From CAYJPV01 sp964396055 (GTDB lineage Bacteria > Acidobacteriota > Vicinamibacteria > Vicinamibacterales > JAKQTR01): a stretch of 21,113 nucleotides of DNA. The position numbers were made by a program, and so were the translations under genes. Positions 7,530-15,317 of this stretch are shown in pieces; position 1 is the stretch's first letter, and each line of letters begins with the position of its first letter. The DNA is taken from NCBI GenBank assembly GCA_964396055.1, contig CAYNDV010000076.1, positions 1 through 21,113 of the forward strand, given 5' to 3'. A model generated the notes under the pieces. It had not been told where the DNA came from. It saw only the letters and a program-made list of their open reading frames with translations, and made no database searches.

Positions 7530-9818
7530 TCAGAACCGCCAGCCCACGTTGAGGAACCACTGGCGCCCGGGTTCGGGCACGCGCGTGCCCGTGCGGAACG
7601 GGTCGCGCTGGTACGACAGCGCATCCACGTAGTACCGGTCGAAGAGATTCGACACGCCAGCCGTCACGCTCGCGCGCTGCCACCGCCAGCCGGCCGACAG
7701 GTTCGTGACGGCGGCGCCGGGCGTGGGCTGCTCGCCCAGGTCGGTGTCGACCCGCGTCTGGTCGCCAGTGACCAGTTGCTCGACGACGGCGAACAACCGG
7801 CCGTCGTCGTACCGCAGGCGGGCGCGGGCCCGCAATGCGGGCATCTCCGCGAGGGGACCGGCCGCGATGCCGAGGCTGAGGTCGCCGTCCTGGGTGCCGC
7901 GCACGGCCGACAGGTCGCCGGACAGGAAGAGCCGCGATCCCAGCGGCACCGACGCCGACAGGTCGACGCCGCCCAGCCGGGCATCCACGTTGGCGTACGA
8001 TCGGGCGCGCGCGTTCATCACGCCGGGCACCATGCCGCGACGGGCCTGGTCGTAGACGGCGATGTACTCGTCCACGCGGTAGACGTAGCCCTGGACGCTC
8101 ACCGTGGCGCCGGCGCGCGTCCACGTGGCAGAGGCATCGAGCCCGGTATTGCGCGCGGGACGGAGGCCGGGGTTCCCCACCCAGTCGGTACCCATCCGCT
8201 GCAGCGCGAAGTACCGCTCGTTGGCCTCGGCCACCCGCGCCGTGTGACCGGCCGCCACGCTCACCTGCACGGGACCCGCCTGGCGGATGAGTTTGACCTT
8301 GGCTGCCGGCAGGACGTCCGCGCGCGACGTGCTGCGCGTGCCGTGATAGGCGAAGTACAGGTTCGTGTTGGCGAGCGCCTCATCCGCCCGGCTGCTGACG
8401 TAGTCGAGCCGCGCCCCGATCTCGAGGCTGGTGTTCGAACCGAGGGCGCGCTGCCAGTCGGCGAATCCCCCGGCCGTGCCGATGACGACATCCGGCAGCG
8501 ACGCCTGCGGCGCGTACTGCCGCCCCGCCAGCAGCGTTGAGCTGTTCCACTCGCGGCGCACGACTTCGACGCCCGTCGTGAGGGTGGCGGCGGACGCCTC
8601 AAGGCGACCGCCCGTGGTCCGCGTGTCGGCCTGCGTGCCCATCGAGTAGCCGCGGGGCATGCCGGTTGACGACGTTCGATACTCGTCCGTCATCCAGTGG
8701 TCCACCTGCGTCAGGTACACCTGCGCCTGCAGGGCGCTGAAGGGACCCGCTTCGGTCGCGTCGAGCCGCACGGCCGCGCGATCGGTGACGTCCCACACCC
8801 CGTCCATCTGGAGGTACGGATAGAGCACGTGACTGGCATCCTGGCGGGTGTAGGACGCCTGCACGCGGCTGGTGTCCGCCACGCGCACGACCGCGCGTCC
8901 CCAGCCCGTCCCCACGGAGAACGCATCGCTGTCGCGGGCTGCCACCGTGTAGTTCGTGGCCGCGGTGAAGCTCAGGCCGTCGCCGCTGCGGTACGGATCT
9001 GCGCGACGGTACGAGGCACCGCCGAGCACGACCAACCGCCCGGCCCCGTACGACGCGGTCATCGACGGATTGGCGTACCCGGCTGCGCCCAGCCCGATGG
9101 ACGCCGTGCCGTGCCACCCGGCACCCGGCCGGCGGGTGACGATGTTGACCAGGCCGCCGAGGCTGCCCTGGTGCCGGACGTCGAAGGGGCCCTTCTCCAT
9201 CTCCACGCGCTCGACTTCGGCAAAGTCCACGTGGAACGCCGGCGGGTCCATGTGGTTCGGGCAGGCGCCGTAGGTCCGTTGCCCGTCAATCAGGACGTTC
9301 AAGTCGCGGCTCTGGAAACCGCGCACCACCACCTCGTTGGCGATCCCGCCCTTGCGCAACTGCCAGGCGCCGGGCGCTGCGGCCAGGGACTCGCCGACGT
9401 CGCGCGCGCCGCTCTCCCGCAGCGCGGCCGTTTCGAGACTGTGGCGCGGTGCGCCCGCCAGCACGGTGACCACCTCGTGCACCGACTGCACCTCGAGCAC
9501 CGCCTCCAGCGTGCAGGTGGCGTCGTCGCCCGCGAGTTCGACCCCCGCGGCGGTGTGCGGCTCGAATCCGTCCAGGTCCACGCGCACGTCGTAGCGGCCC
9601 GGCGGCAGCCCGGCCACGACAAACGCGCCCAGTTCACTGCTGACGGCCCGCCACACCGCACCGCTGCGGACGTCGGTCACCGTCACGTGGGCGAAGGGCA
9701 GGCGGGCGCCGTCCCGGGCACGGACCTGTCCCGACACGCTGGCCGCGAAGGCCTGCGGCGCGCACGCCAGCAGACAGGCGAGCGTGGAGCCCGCCACCAG
9801 ATTCCGATACGAACGCAT
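7530..9818 (-). CDS. TonB-dependent outer-membrane receptor, OprC/NosA-like copper receptor
   Basis: 762 residues from ATG 9818, chosen because GAGGAG lies 8 bases upstream; a GTG three codons earlier is less well placed. Signal peptide to about residue 26 (AFAAS). Residues 27-110 are a carboxypeptidase-regulatory-like extension (SGQVRARDGARLPFAHVTV). A TonB-box-like HEVVTV lies at 114-119. The plug domain runs about 130-235, with GLVNIVTRRPG at its end, then a 22-strand-type barrel ending in aromatic VGWRF. The plug contains GACPNHMDPP: C186 and M190 form CxxxM, and VDHWMTDEY supplies H374-x-M376. These match the CxxxM and HxM copper ligands described for Pseudomonas OprC. The substrate assignment therefore rests on two motifs plus the Cys-rich neighbour. 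A different metal or chelate is possible. Confidence 0.82.
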   Translation of the reverse strand: MRSYRNLVAGSTLACLLACAPQAFAASVSGQVRARDGARLPFAHVTVTDVRSGAVWRAVSSELGAFVVAGLPPGRYDVRVDLDGFEPHTAAGVELAGDDATCTLEAVLEVQSVHEVVTVLAGAPRHSLETAALRESGARDVGESLAAAPGAWQLRKGGIANEVVVRGFQSRDLNVLIDGQRTYGACPNHMDPPAFHVDFAEVERVEMEKGPFDVRHQGSLGGLVNIVTRRPGAGWHGTASIGLGAAGYANPSMTASYGAGRLVVLGGASYRRADPYRSGDGLSFTAATNYTVAARDSDAFSVGTGWGRAVVRVADTSRVQASYTRQDASHVLYPYLQMDGVWDVTDRAAVRLDATEAGPFSALQAQVYLTQVDHWMTDEYRTSSTGMPRGYSMGTQADTRTTGGRLEASAATLTTGVEVVRREWNSSTLLAGRQYAPQASLPDVVIGTAGGFADWQRALGSNTSLEIGARLDYVSSRADEALANTNLYFAYHGTRSTSRADVLPAAKVKLIRQAGPVQVSVAAGHTARVAEANERYFALQRMGTDWVGNPGLRPARNTGLDASATWTRAGATVSVQGYVYRVDEYIAVYDQARRGMVPGVMNARARSYANVDARLGGVDLSASVPLGSRLFLSGDLSAVRGTQDGDLSLGIAAGPLAEMPALRARARLRYDDGRLFAVVEQLVTGDQTRVDTDLGEQPTPGAAVTNLSAGWRWQRASVTAGVSNLFDRYYVDALSYQRDPFRTGTRVPEPGRQWFLNVGWRF

Positions 9819-9861
9819 GTGACACACTCCTCACGGACCACGATCATCACCACCGGCGTCG

Positions 9862-9906
9862 CGCACGGCCCGCACGGCCCGCACGGCCCGCACGGCTCGC
9901 ACGGCC
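9862..9906. repeat. Five tandem 9-nt repeats in the receptor leader
   Basis: Five consecutive units of CGCACGGCC (the fourth ends in T) lie 44-88 bases upstream of the receptor ATG, between it and the Cys-rich gene. On the minus strand one frame reads repeated Pro-Cys-Gly and another Gly-Arg-Ala; neither clearly belongs to a gene. The repeat could form G-rich leader structure or simply be slippage-prone sequence. Confidence 0.85.
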
Positions 9907-9970
9907 TGGCTGGTCCGCCGCGCACGCGCGACGGACCTGGGCCGGCACCGCTGTGCGGCGCACGACGCGA

Positions 9971-10363
9971 TCAGGACGCGGAGACGGTGGAGTGGTCGGG
10001 AGGATGGTCGAGGGGACGCTCGTGCCCGACGGCGGGCCCGGCATCACGCACGGCAGGCGTGCCCCTGGACCCGGCGGGCCGTGGCAGGCTGAACGACGCA
10101 GCGGTCAGGAACGGCCGCAGGGTCGGCAGGCCGGCGTCGTGCTCGTCGTGGGCCCCGCAGGCGCAGGCGGCTCTGACGCCCCAGCCCGTCGGCGACGGCT
10201 TGGGCCGGCAGCAGCAGATTCCGTTGGCGCAGCACCGGTCGTCGGTGTGGAAGAGGCCGTCCACGACCGGCAGCACCGCCGCCCACAACCACGCGAGCAC
10301 CAGCAGGGCACTGGTGGCGCGGGCGATCCGAAACCACGTTGGACGCGGGCGGTGCACGATCAT
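9971..10363 (-). CDS. Small Cys-rich membrane-anchored protein, putative metal-binding partner of the receptor
   Basis: 130 residues from ATG 10363; an upstream in-frame start (MASCAIVC) is possible but adds an unlikely soluble leader. Residues about 14-37 form one hydrophobic helix (ATSALLVLAWLWAAVLPVVDGLF), either an anchor or an uncleaved signal. Directly after it comes DDRCCANGICCC (residues 42-52), then ACACGAHDEH at about 65-74, giving seven closely spaced Cys plus His and Asp residues. The C-terminus is Pro/His-rich (GHERPLDHPPDH). I do not recognise a named family. It lies 152 bp upstream of the receptor gene on the same strand, so an operon is likely. A periplasm-facing copper or other soft-metal ligand is inferred from the cysteines and the receptor's copper-type motifs. 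Confidence 0.6.
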   Translation of the reverse strand: MIVHRPRPTWFRIARATSALLVLAWLWAAVLPVVDGLFHTDDRCCANGICCCRPKPSPTGWGVRAACACGAHDEHDAGLPTLRPFLTAASFSLPRPAGSRGTPAVRDAGPAVGHERPLDHPPDHSTVSAS

Positions 10364-10460
10364 GGATGGCCCTGCGGACGGCACCCTCTGCTGACAGACG
10401 ATAGCGCATGATGCCATCCGGCCGGCAATGCTGGTATGACGCCGGTCATGTGGCGATCGG

Positions 10461-10503
10461 ATTGGCGGCCGGTGCCAATTCAGTGTTGGCGCGCCCGCGC
10501 GCC
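10461..10503. promoter_or_regulatory. Operator-like palindromes in the divergent intergenic region
   Basis: ATTGGC (10461-10466) and GCCAAT (10474-10479) form a perfect 6+6 inverted repeat with a 7-base spacer. A second inverted repeat, GGCGCGC-CC-GCGCGCC (10488-10503), follows. Both lie in the intergenic region between the Cys-rich gene and the small membrane-protein gene. The second falls between the putative -35 and -10 of the latter. No regulator is identifiable; binding is inferred from symmetry and location. Confidence 0.3.
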
Positions 10504-10513
10504 GGAGTACACT
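10486..10513 (+). promoter_or_regulatory. Candidate promoter for the small membrane protein
   Basis: TTGGCG (10486-10491), a 16-base spacer, then TACACT (10508-10513), each matching four of six sigma-70 consensus positions. Transcription would begin near 10520, at the Shine-Dalgarno itself, giving an unusually short leader, so confidence is low. Confidence 0.3.
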
Positions 10514-10534
10514 GCCACCGGAGGCCCCCACATC

Positions 10535-10867
10535 ATGCCCGACTGGCTGATCTACGCGCTGCGCGTCCTCGTGTTCCTCAGTCTCGCGTCCGGTGCGTAT
10601 CGCGGCTACAAGGAACTGCGCGGCCGCGGACCGGCGCCGTTCGTGGCTCACACGGTCAACACGCTCCTGCTGCTGATCTACACCGTCAGTGCGACGATGC
10701 TGATCATCGCGTATTTCGCATTCGTCTGGCCGGGCTACCTGGCGGCGTTCGTCCTGGCGGTCCTGGTCTATGTCGTGGGCGGGTTCAAACTCGTCGGCTG
10801 GGCGATGGGGACCATCCACCGTCGATTCGGCGCCGAACCCGGCTGGCGGACTGGGCCTGGCGCGTAG
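10535..10867 (+). CDS. Small integral membrane protein of unknown function
   Basis: 110 residues from ATG 10535, with GGAGG ten bases upstream; the open frame extends back to 10436 but that part is not membrane-like. Three hydrophobic helices are visible: residues about 5-20 (IYALRVLVFLSLASG), 36-60 (TVNTLLLLIYTVSATMLIIAYFAFVW) and 63-85 (AAFVLAVLVYVVGG). A basic cytosolic-type tail follows. The last dozen codons (AEPGWRTGPGA, stop) lie inside the 55-nt sequence that is repeated across the following gap, so the true C-terminus should be treated as provisional. No family recognised. It is divergent from the putative copper genes. Confidence 0.65.
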   Translation: MPDWLIYALRVLVFLSLASGAYRGYKELRGRGPAPFVAHTVNTLLLLIYTVSATMLIIAYFAFVWPGYLAAFVLAVLVYVVGGFKLVGWAMGTIHRRFGAEPGWRTGPGA

Positions 10868-11069
10868 GGACGCGCGGCGGGACGCGNNNNNNNNNNNNNN
10901 NNNNNNNNNNNNNNNNNNNNNNNNNNNNNNNNNNNNNNNNNNNNNNNNNNNNNNNNNNNNNNNNNNNNNNNNNNNNNNNNNNNNNNGCCGAACCCGGCTG
11001 GCGGACTGGGCCTGGCGCGTAGGGACGCGCGGCGGGACGCGCGGCGGGACGCGTGGCGGGACGCGCGGC
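10832..11069. repeat. 12-nt tandem repeat with unresolved copy number, spanning a 100-N gap
   Basis: The 55 bases at 10832-10886 are identical to those at 10987-11041, on either side of 100 N (10887-10986). After the gap, four units of GGGACGCGCGGC (one with a T) run 11022-11069; before the gap one full and one partial unit start at 10867. An exact 55-base flank with a 100-N spacer looks like an assembler's k-mer overlap at a tandem repeat it could not traverse. The real array is probably longer or shorter than drawn. Confidence 0.85.
10887..10986. other. Assembly gap of exactly 100 N (in the 12-nt repeat)
   Basis: Placeholder gap. The exactly duplicated 55-base flanks suggest the two contig ends overlap or are joined by extra repeat units, so no unique gene need be missing here. 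Confidence 0.98.
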
Positions 11070-11080
11070 GGGAGAGCCCG

Positions 11081-11112
11081 GCCGGCTCCGGCCCGGATGG
11101 GCCGGAGCCGGC
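11081..11112 (-). terminator. Perfect 14-bp hairpin downstream of the IVAAGGGN-repeat gene
   Basis: GCCGGCTCCGGCCC, loop GGAT, then the exact reverse complement, ending 13 bases beyond the stop of the minus-strand gene at 11126. The stem is perfect and entirely G+C apart from one pair. There is no U-tract after it on the minus strand, so it may be a stabilising 3' end or a factor-assisted terminator. Confidence 0.55.
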
Positions 11113-11125
11113 ATGGATGCGGGAT

Positions 11126-11893
11126 CTATTTCTTCTCGTCCTTCTTCGGCTCGGCGGATGCCGCCGCCGGCCCAGGCTGGGCACTCGGGTTGCCGAACAG
11201 CACCAGTTGCTCGGTGCCGACCGTCATGCCGACCTGCGGCGCGTCCTTGCCGCGGACCTGGGCCCCGTACTGGTAGAGCCCCCGCCCGATTCTGATTTCC
11301 TGAACCGACTGCAGGGTGTAGTTGCCACCGCCGGCCGCCACGATGTTGCCACCGCCGGCCGCCACGATGGACGCCGCCACCTGCCCAGTGAGGTTGGCGT
11401 GAGGATGGGCGACGACGTTGCCACCGCCGGCCGCGACGATATTGCCGCCGCCGGCCGCGACGATCCGTCCTGTCTGCTTGTTCACGTCGAAGAAGCCGAT
11501 AGGATTGCCGTTGGCCAGCGTCTCGACCTTGATGGTGCCGCCCGCGATCGGCGTGAAGCGGTACGCGTACTCGACCGTCGAGCACCCGCGACGACCGCTG
11601 CGCTTGTAGCAATCCACCAGGCTGATCAGTTCGAGCAGGCTGTCCCAGCGGCCGCCGTTGTAGTTGCCGATGTTGCAGTCGCCGCCTTGCGGCCGATCGA
11701 TACCCGCGCTGGTCGCCGAGAAGGCGTAGTCGATCCAGATGTCACCGCACACGCTGCGGCCGCGGAACCCCTCCGCCGAGCGCCGGTGATCGTTCTCACT
11801 GATGCGCTCCCATTGGGCACTGGCGGTGCCGGCCATCAGGGTGACCAGCAGCACACCGGCCAGTATCGGCACGACGACGTTCTTGGGGGACAT
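11126..11893 (-). CDS. Secreted protein with IVAAGGGN octapeptide repeats
   Basis: 255 residues from ATG 11893, with AAGGAG seven bases upstream. Signal peptide to about residue 26 (TASAQ). Residues 27-115 are a cysteine-containing domain with four Cys (SVCGDIW, DCNIG, VDCYK, GCSTVEY) that could form two disulfides. Residues about 142-192 carry four IVAAGGGN copies in two pairs, separated by VVAHPHANLTGQVAAS. A short beta segment and a Pro/Ala-rich, Lys/Glu-terminated tail (EPKKDEKK) follow. Similar VAAGGGN-type repeats occur in exported bacterial proteins; I know no assigned role. A small beta-solenoid or flexible spacer is plausible. A sigma-70-like promoter lies at 11974-12002. Confidence 0.78.
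   Translation of the reverse strand: MSPKNVVVPILAGVLLVTLMAGTASAQWERISENDHRRSAEGFRGRSVCGDIWIDYAFSATSAGIDRPQGGDCNIGNYNGGRWDSLLELISLVDCYKRSGRRGCSTVEYAYRFTPIAGGTIKVETLANGNPIGFFDVNKQTGRIVAAGGGNIVAAGGGNVVAHPHANLTGQVAASIVAAGGGNIVAAGGGNYTLQSVQEIRIGRGLYQYGAQVRGKDAPQVGMTVGTEQLVLFGNPSAQPGPAAASAEPKKDEKK
11322..11465. repeat. Four 24-nt coding repeats (IVAAGGGN units)
   Basis: Units at 11322-11345, 11346-11369, 11418-11441 and 11442-11465, each read on the minus strand as one octapeptide. The first two are identical at the DNA level. The second pair differs at a few positions within the unit, indicating separate duplication histories for the two pairs. Confidence 0.9.
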
Positions 11894-11973
11894 GGGTGGC
11901 TCCTTACAGTAGACGGCGCTCCTCGCCCGCGCCCGCGGGACGGAATGAGCACCTGGTGGTTAAGCCCGGCGAC

Positions 11974-12002
11974 AGACTAGACCCAATGCGATCACGAGTC
12001 AA
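11974..12002 (-). promoter_or_regulatory. Candidate sigma-70-type promoter for the repeat protein
   Basis: On the minus strand TTGACT (five of six matches to -35), a 17-base spacer and TAGTCT (weak -10) lie about 80 bases upstream of the ATG at 11893. This suggests the gene is transcribed separately from the CHAT gene, whose stop at 12020 is just upstream. Confidence 0.45.
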
Positions 12003-12019
12003 GGCTCGATCGCGCCGCC

Positions 12020-15000
12020 TCACTCCTGACCGGTGACGATGAACGGCGCCCAGAAGAACGGATGCGGATACCGCTGCCGCAACTCGAGCGCCGAGGCCCG
12101 CAACGCCGCCGCAGGCCCGGTTCCCCCGCGCAGGCGGCGATAGAACCCCTCCATCAGGATCGCCGTCGCATCGTCAGACACCTCCCAGAGACTCGAGACG
12201 ACGGTGTCGGCGCCCGCCGACAGGAACGTCCGGGTCAGGCCGGTCACCTCGTCGCCCCGGCTCAGGCGGCCCAGCCCCGTCTCGCAGGCGCTGAGCACCA
12301 CGACCCTGGCCGCGACGGTCAGATCGGGAATCTCGAACAACGAGAGCCGCGTGGGCTGACCCGGCGCGGGGCTCATCATCAGGGCGCTGAACAGCGGCGC
12401 GTCTTCGTTGACGAACCCGTGCGTCGCCAGGTGGACCAGCGCCGAGCCGCGCAGCGCCTGCACCACGCGCTGGTGGGTGAAGTCGTGCTCCTTCACCCGG
12501 ACGGCGTCCGGATACACCTTCACGATCGCGTCGACCTCGGCGAGCGTGCCCGGCAGGGGTGACCAGTCTTCAACGGCGACGTTGCCGAGGGCACCGAGAA
12601 AGACCCCGGCCGCCGCGCCATTGCGCGCGCCGCTCGGGGCGGTCATCGTCGCCGCGCTCGGCAGGTAGCTGATGGTGAACCGGTCGATGAGCGCCCGGCC
12701 GTCCGGCAGGGTCAGCACCTGGAACGGCAGGTAGGTCAGGGGTCCGGCAGGCACGACGATGAGATGCCGGATCTCGTCGGGCAGAAGACCTGCCACCGGT
12801 GCGACCAGGGCCTTCGAGACGGCGCCGAGCGTGTCGGCCAGACCCGGGGACACCATGGGAGAGGCCAGCATCCGCCGCAGCGTCCTGATGAGACCGGTCA
12901 GGTCCGCGTCGCGGGCGGCCCAGGTCACGGCCCGGGCGCTGCGATCCGTCACGACGAACGCGGTGAGGCCGGCAGGCACGAACGCGTACTGGATCAGGGC
13001 CGTGCCGGGCGCCAGCCGCTTCCGGATGTCGGCCATCGAGGGCGGGCTGACGGCCAGCGCCGCGCCAGCCCGCGTCCGACTGAGGCCGGCCTGCTGCCGC
13101 TCGATGGCGAACCGCTGTTCGAGTCTGCGCAAGTGCGCCTGCAGCACCGCCGGCTCTTTTCCGGCTCCACGCACGACGTCCGTGTGCCCCGGCGACAACT
13201 GCACCCAGAGATCGACGATCTCGCGCTCGAGCGCTGCCAGGCGATCCAGTTCCGGCGCGGGGGCTGCCGGCCGGAACCGGCGTCCGTGCAGCATCTCGAG
13301 AAACGCCCGGGCCTTGCCGCGCTCGACATAGGTCCAGGCCTCGTCGTACCGGCCCGATGCGCCCAGCAGGCCGACGAGCCGCCGGTACAGCTCCTGGACG
13401 CTTTCGTTGTCCACGAACGCCTGGCGCTGCTCGGCCTGCGAGAGACTCGCGCGAATCTCGTCGAGCCGGTCGACGGCCGCACGGTATCGGTCGATCGCCC
13501 GGGCCCGGTCGTCCTGCGCTTCGGCGATGAGGCCTTCGACAAACGGCACGCGCCAGCGGGCGTCAGCCACGTTGAGCCGGGCCGCGGCGCGCGCCGCTTC
13601 CGACACGTGGCGCACCGCGCCGGGCAGGGCGCCGGGCAGCAGCGGCGGCGTGGTGGCCAGGAAACGCGCCGCCTCGAGCCGCAGCGCGACCTCGCGCCGG
13701 GCATCGCGCACCTGGTGCGAAGCCGCCACCGCGTCCTCGTAGCGGGAGGCGGCCAGCGCCGGCGCCACGCCGGCGGCGCGCTCGAGCCGGGCGGCCTGGG
13801 TCAGCACCGATACGCGGTCGAACCGCCCGGCAGGCACCTCGCCGCGCAGGGCGCGCGCGAGCAGCTCGCGCGCCCGATCCACGTCGCCAGACAGTTCGGT
13901 GACGCGTGCCCGTCCGAGATACGCGTCGGCGTACGCCCGGGCCACGCGCTGGCGCATCGCCGCGTCGCCCAGGCCCTCGATGCCCTTCAGCGCCTCGTCG
14001 TACAGCGAGGCGGCCCGGGCGGGCTCCTCGCGATCGAGGTACGCGTCGCCGAGAACGGTCAACTGTGAATAGAACGAGTCGGCCGCCACAACGTTGGCCG
14101 GCACGCCGGACTGGGGTATCAGCGTCCGCTCGAGATCGAGCGCCTCTTCGAGCGCGGCCGTCTGCTGCTGCAAGGCGTTGCCGGCCCGATAGGTCACCGC
14201 CAGCGAACGCAGGGCCTCGATCTGCGAGACGACGCGGCCGGCGGCGCGCGCGGCGGCGAGCCGCTCGCCGTCCTCCCGGAGCAGGGCCTCGAAGTCGCCC
14301 GCCAGGCGTCGGCGGGTCCGGATCGCGGCCTGCGCGAACGGCGACACGGCAAAGGGCAGGTCGGTGAACTCCCGCTCGGCCCGCGACGCCAGCGTCATGG
14401 CCTCAGCGAAGGGCAAGGACGTCGCAGCCGCCAGCACGACACTCATCACCTGGGCGGAGGCCTCCCACTGGACCGACACGGCAGCCGGGTCGTCGGCGGC
14501 GATCACCTGCGCCTCGCGGATGGCGTCGAGCGCGGCGCCGTGGCGGCCCTCGGCCATCAGCACGTCGGCGCGGGCGAGGCGCGCGCGGCTCCGGACGAGC
14601 GGCGGCGCGCCCTCGGTGGCGGCCAGTGTGCGCGTCACTTCAGCGGCGGCCAGATCGAGGCGCCCCCGGCCAATCTCCGCATTGACGAGATCGCGCGCGA
14701 GGTTGACGGCGGCCGTCGAGTGCGGATCGGGCACGAGCGATTGCGCCCGGCGCAACGCCTCCACCGCCTCGTCGAGCCGGCCCAGGCGCGTGAGATTGGA
14801 CGCGATGGCCGACCAGCCCAGGTACACCGTTGCCGTCTGGCCCGACCGCGTGGTCAGCTCGAGGGTCCGTCGTGAGGCCGCCAGCGCCGACTCGTAGTCC
14901 TGTTCGTAGTTCCGGTAGGACGTGTCCTGCAGCGTTGCGTAGATGCTGGCGCGGAGCAACTCCCCTTTCGCCTCGTAGATGGTGATGAGGACGTCGAGGG

Positions 15001-15295
15001 CGCGATGGAGGGCGGTCCAGTCGTCAGCCGTGGCGCCGGTCCGCTGCCCGAACGCCACCACCGCCGAGAGTCGGTCGCGCGCCGCCTCGTCGCCGACCTC
15101 CGCCAGCACGGCTGCCATGGCATCCGGCGCGGCATCGAGACGGGCCAGCAACTGCTTCCCCGCTGTCACCAGCGGGTCGACGCCGGCCGCCGGGTCCTGG
15201 CCGGCTCCGTTCACGGCGGCGCAGGCCAGTACACACACCACCGACAGGACCCACCGCGTGCGGCGACGGCGTGCCGGCAATCGACAACTGTCCAC
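12020..15295 (-). CDS. Secreted TPR-CHAT protein (putative caspase-like cysteine protease)
   Basis: 1091 residues. The start is GTG 15295, which gives a basic n-region and a hydrophobic signal (WVLSVVCVLACAAVNGAGQ). Residues about 85-720 are alpha-helical TPR-like repeats (e.g. NLTRLGRLDEAVEALRRAQSL, GDAYLDREEPARAASLYDEAL). Residues about 765-1091 form a CHAT domain (caspase HetF associated with TPRs) with an intact dyad: H959 in LVHLATHGF and C1004 in VVLSACETGLG, then the family blocks GDEVTGLTRTFLSAGA, SLWEVSD and HPFFWAPFIVTG. CHAT domains are clan CD proteases; some, such as the TPR-CHAT of type III-E CRISPR systems, are cytoplasmic effectors. This one appears exported and no CRISPR is present. 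TPRs presumably bind a partner; substrate unknown. It is probably co-transcribed with the gene 22 bp upstream. Confidence 0.9.
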   Translation of the reverse strand: MDSCRLPARRRRTRWVLSVVCVLACAAVNGAGQDPAAGVDPLVTAGKQLLARLDAAPDAMAAVLAEVGDEAARDRLSAVVAFGQRTGATADDWTALHRALDVLITIYEAKGELLRASIYATLQDTSYRNYEQDYESALAASRRTLELTTRSGQTATVYLGWSAIASNLTRLGRLDEAVEALRRAQSLVPDPHSTAAVNLARDLVNAEIGRGRLDLAAAEVTRTLAATEGAPPLVRSRARLARADVLMAEGRHGAALDAIREAQVIAADDPAAVSVQWEASAQVMSVVLAAATSLPFAEAMTLASRAEREFTDLPFAVSPFAQAAIRTRRRLAGDFEALLREDGERLAAARAAGRVVSQIEALRSLAVTYRAGNALQQQTAALEEALDLERTLIPQSGVPANVVAADSFYSQLTVLGDAYLDREEPARAASLYDEALKGIEGLGDAAMRQRVARAYADAYLGRARVTELSGDVDRARELLARALRGEVPAGRFDRVSVLTQAARLERAAGVAPALAASRYEDAVAASHQVRDARREVALRLEAARFLATTPPLLPGALPGAVRHVSEAARAAARLNVADARWRVPFVEGLIAEAQDDRARAIDRYRAAVDRLDEIRASLSQAEQRQAFVDNESVQELYRRLVGLLGASGRYDEAWTYVERGKARAFLEMLHGRRFRPAAPAPELDRLAALEREIVDLWVQLSPGHTDVVRGAGKEPAVLQAHLRRLEQRFAIERQQAGLSRTRAGAALAVSPPSMADIRKRLAPGTALIQYAFVPAGLTAFVVTDRSARAVTWAARDADLTGLIRTLRRMLASPMVSPGLADTLGAVSKALVAPVAGLLPDEIRHLIVVPAGPLTYLPFQVLTLPDGRALIDRFTISYLPSAATMTAPSGARNGAAAGVFLGALGNVAVEDWSPLPGTLAEVDAIVKVYPDAVRVKEHDFTHQRVVQALRGSALVHLATHGFVNEDAPLFSALMMSPAPGQPTRLSLFEIPDLTVAARVVVLSACETGLGRLSRGDEVTGLTRTFLSAGADTVVSSLWEVSDDATAILMEGFYRRLRGGTGPAAALRASALELRQRYPHPFFWAPFIVTGQE

Positions 15296-15317
15296 GGCGA
15301 CGGCCCTGTGCGGCAGC

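Noticed and set aside
6739..8124. Long minus-strand frame spanning the haem-protein gene and the end of the receptor
   Set aside because: Arg/Gly/Pro-rich shadow that crosses a convergent gene boundary and its terminator-like hairpin.
9683..9925. 80-residue minus-strand frame with Cys-Gly-Pro repeats upstream of and into the receptor gene
   Set aside because: It overlaps the receptor N-terminus in another frame, lacks a clear RBS, and its Cys pattern arises from the 9-nt repeat; kept only as a possible leader in the findings.
8697..10394. 565-codon plus-strand frame opposite the receptor and the Cys-rich gene
   Set aside because: Antisense to a receptor with clear signal, plug and barrel; its HGP repeats only reflect the 9-nt repeat.
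12764..14068. Plus-strand frame opposite the CHAT gene
   Set aside because: Antisense shadow; the minus-strand frame has the complete CHAT dyad and TPRs.
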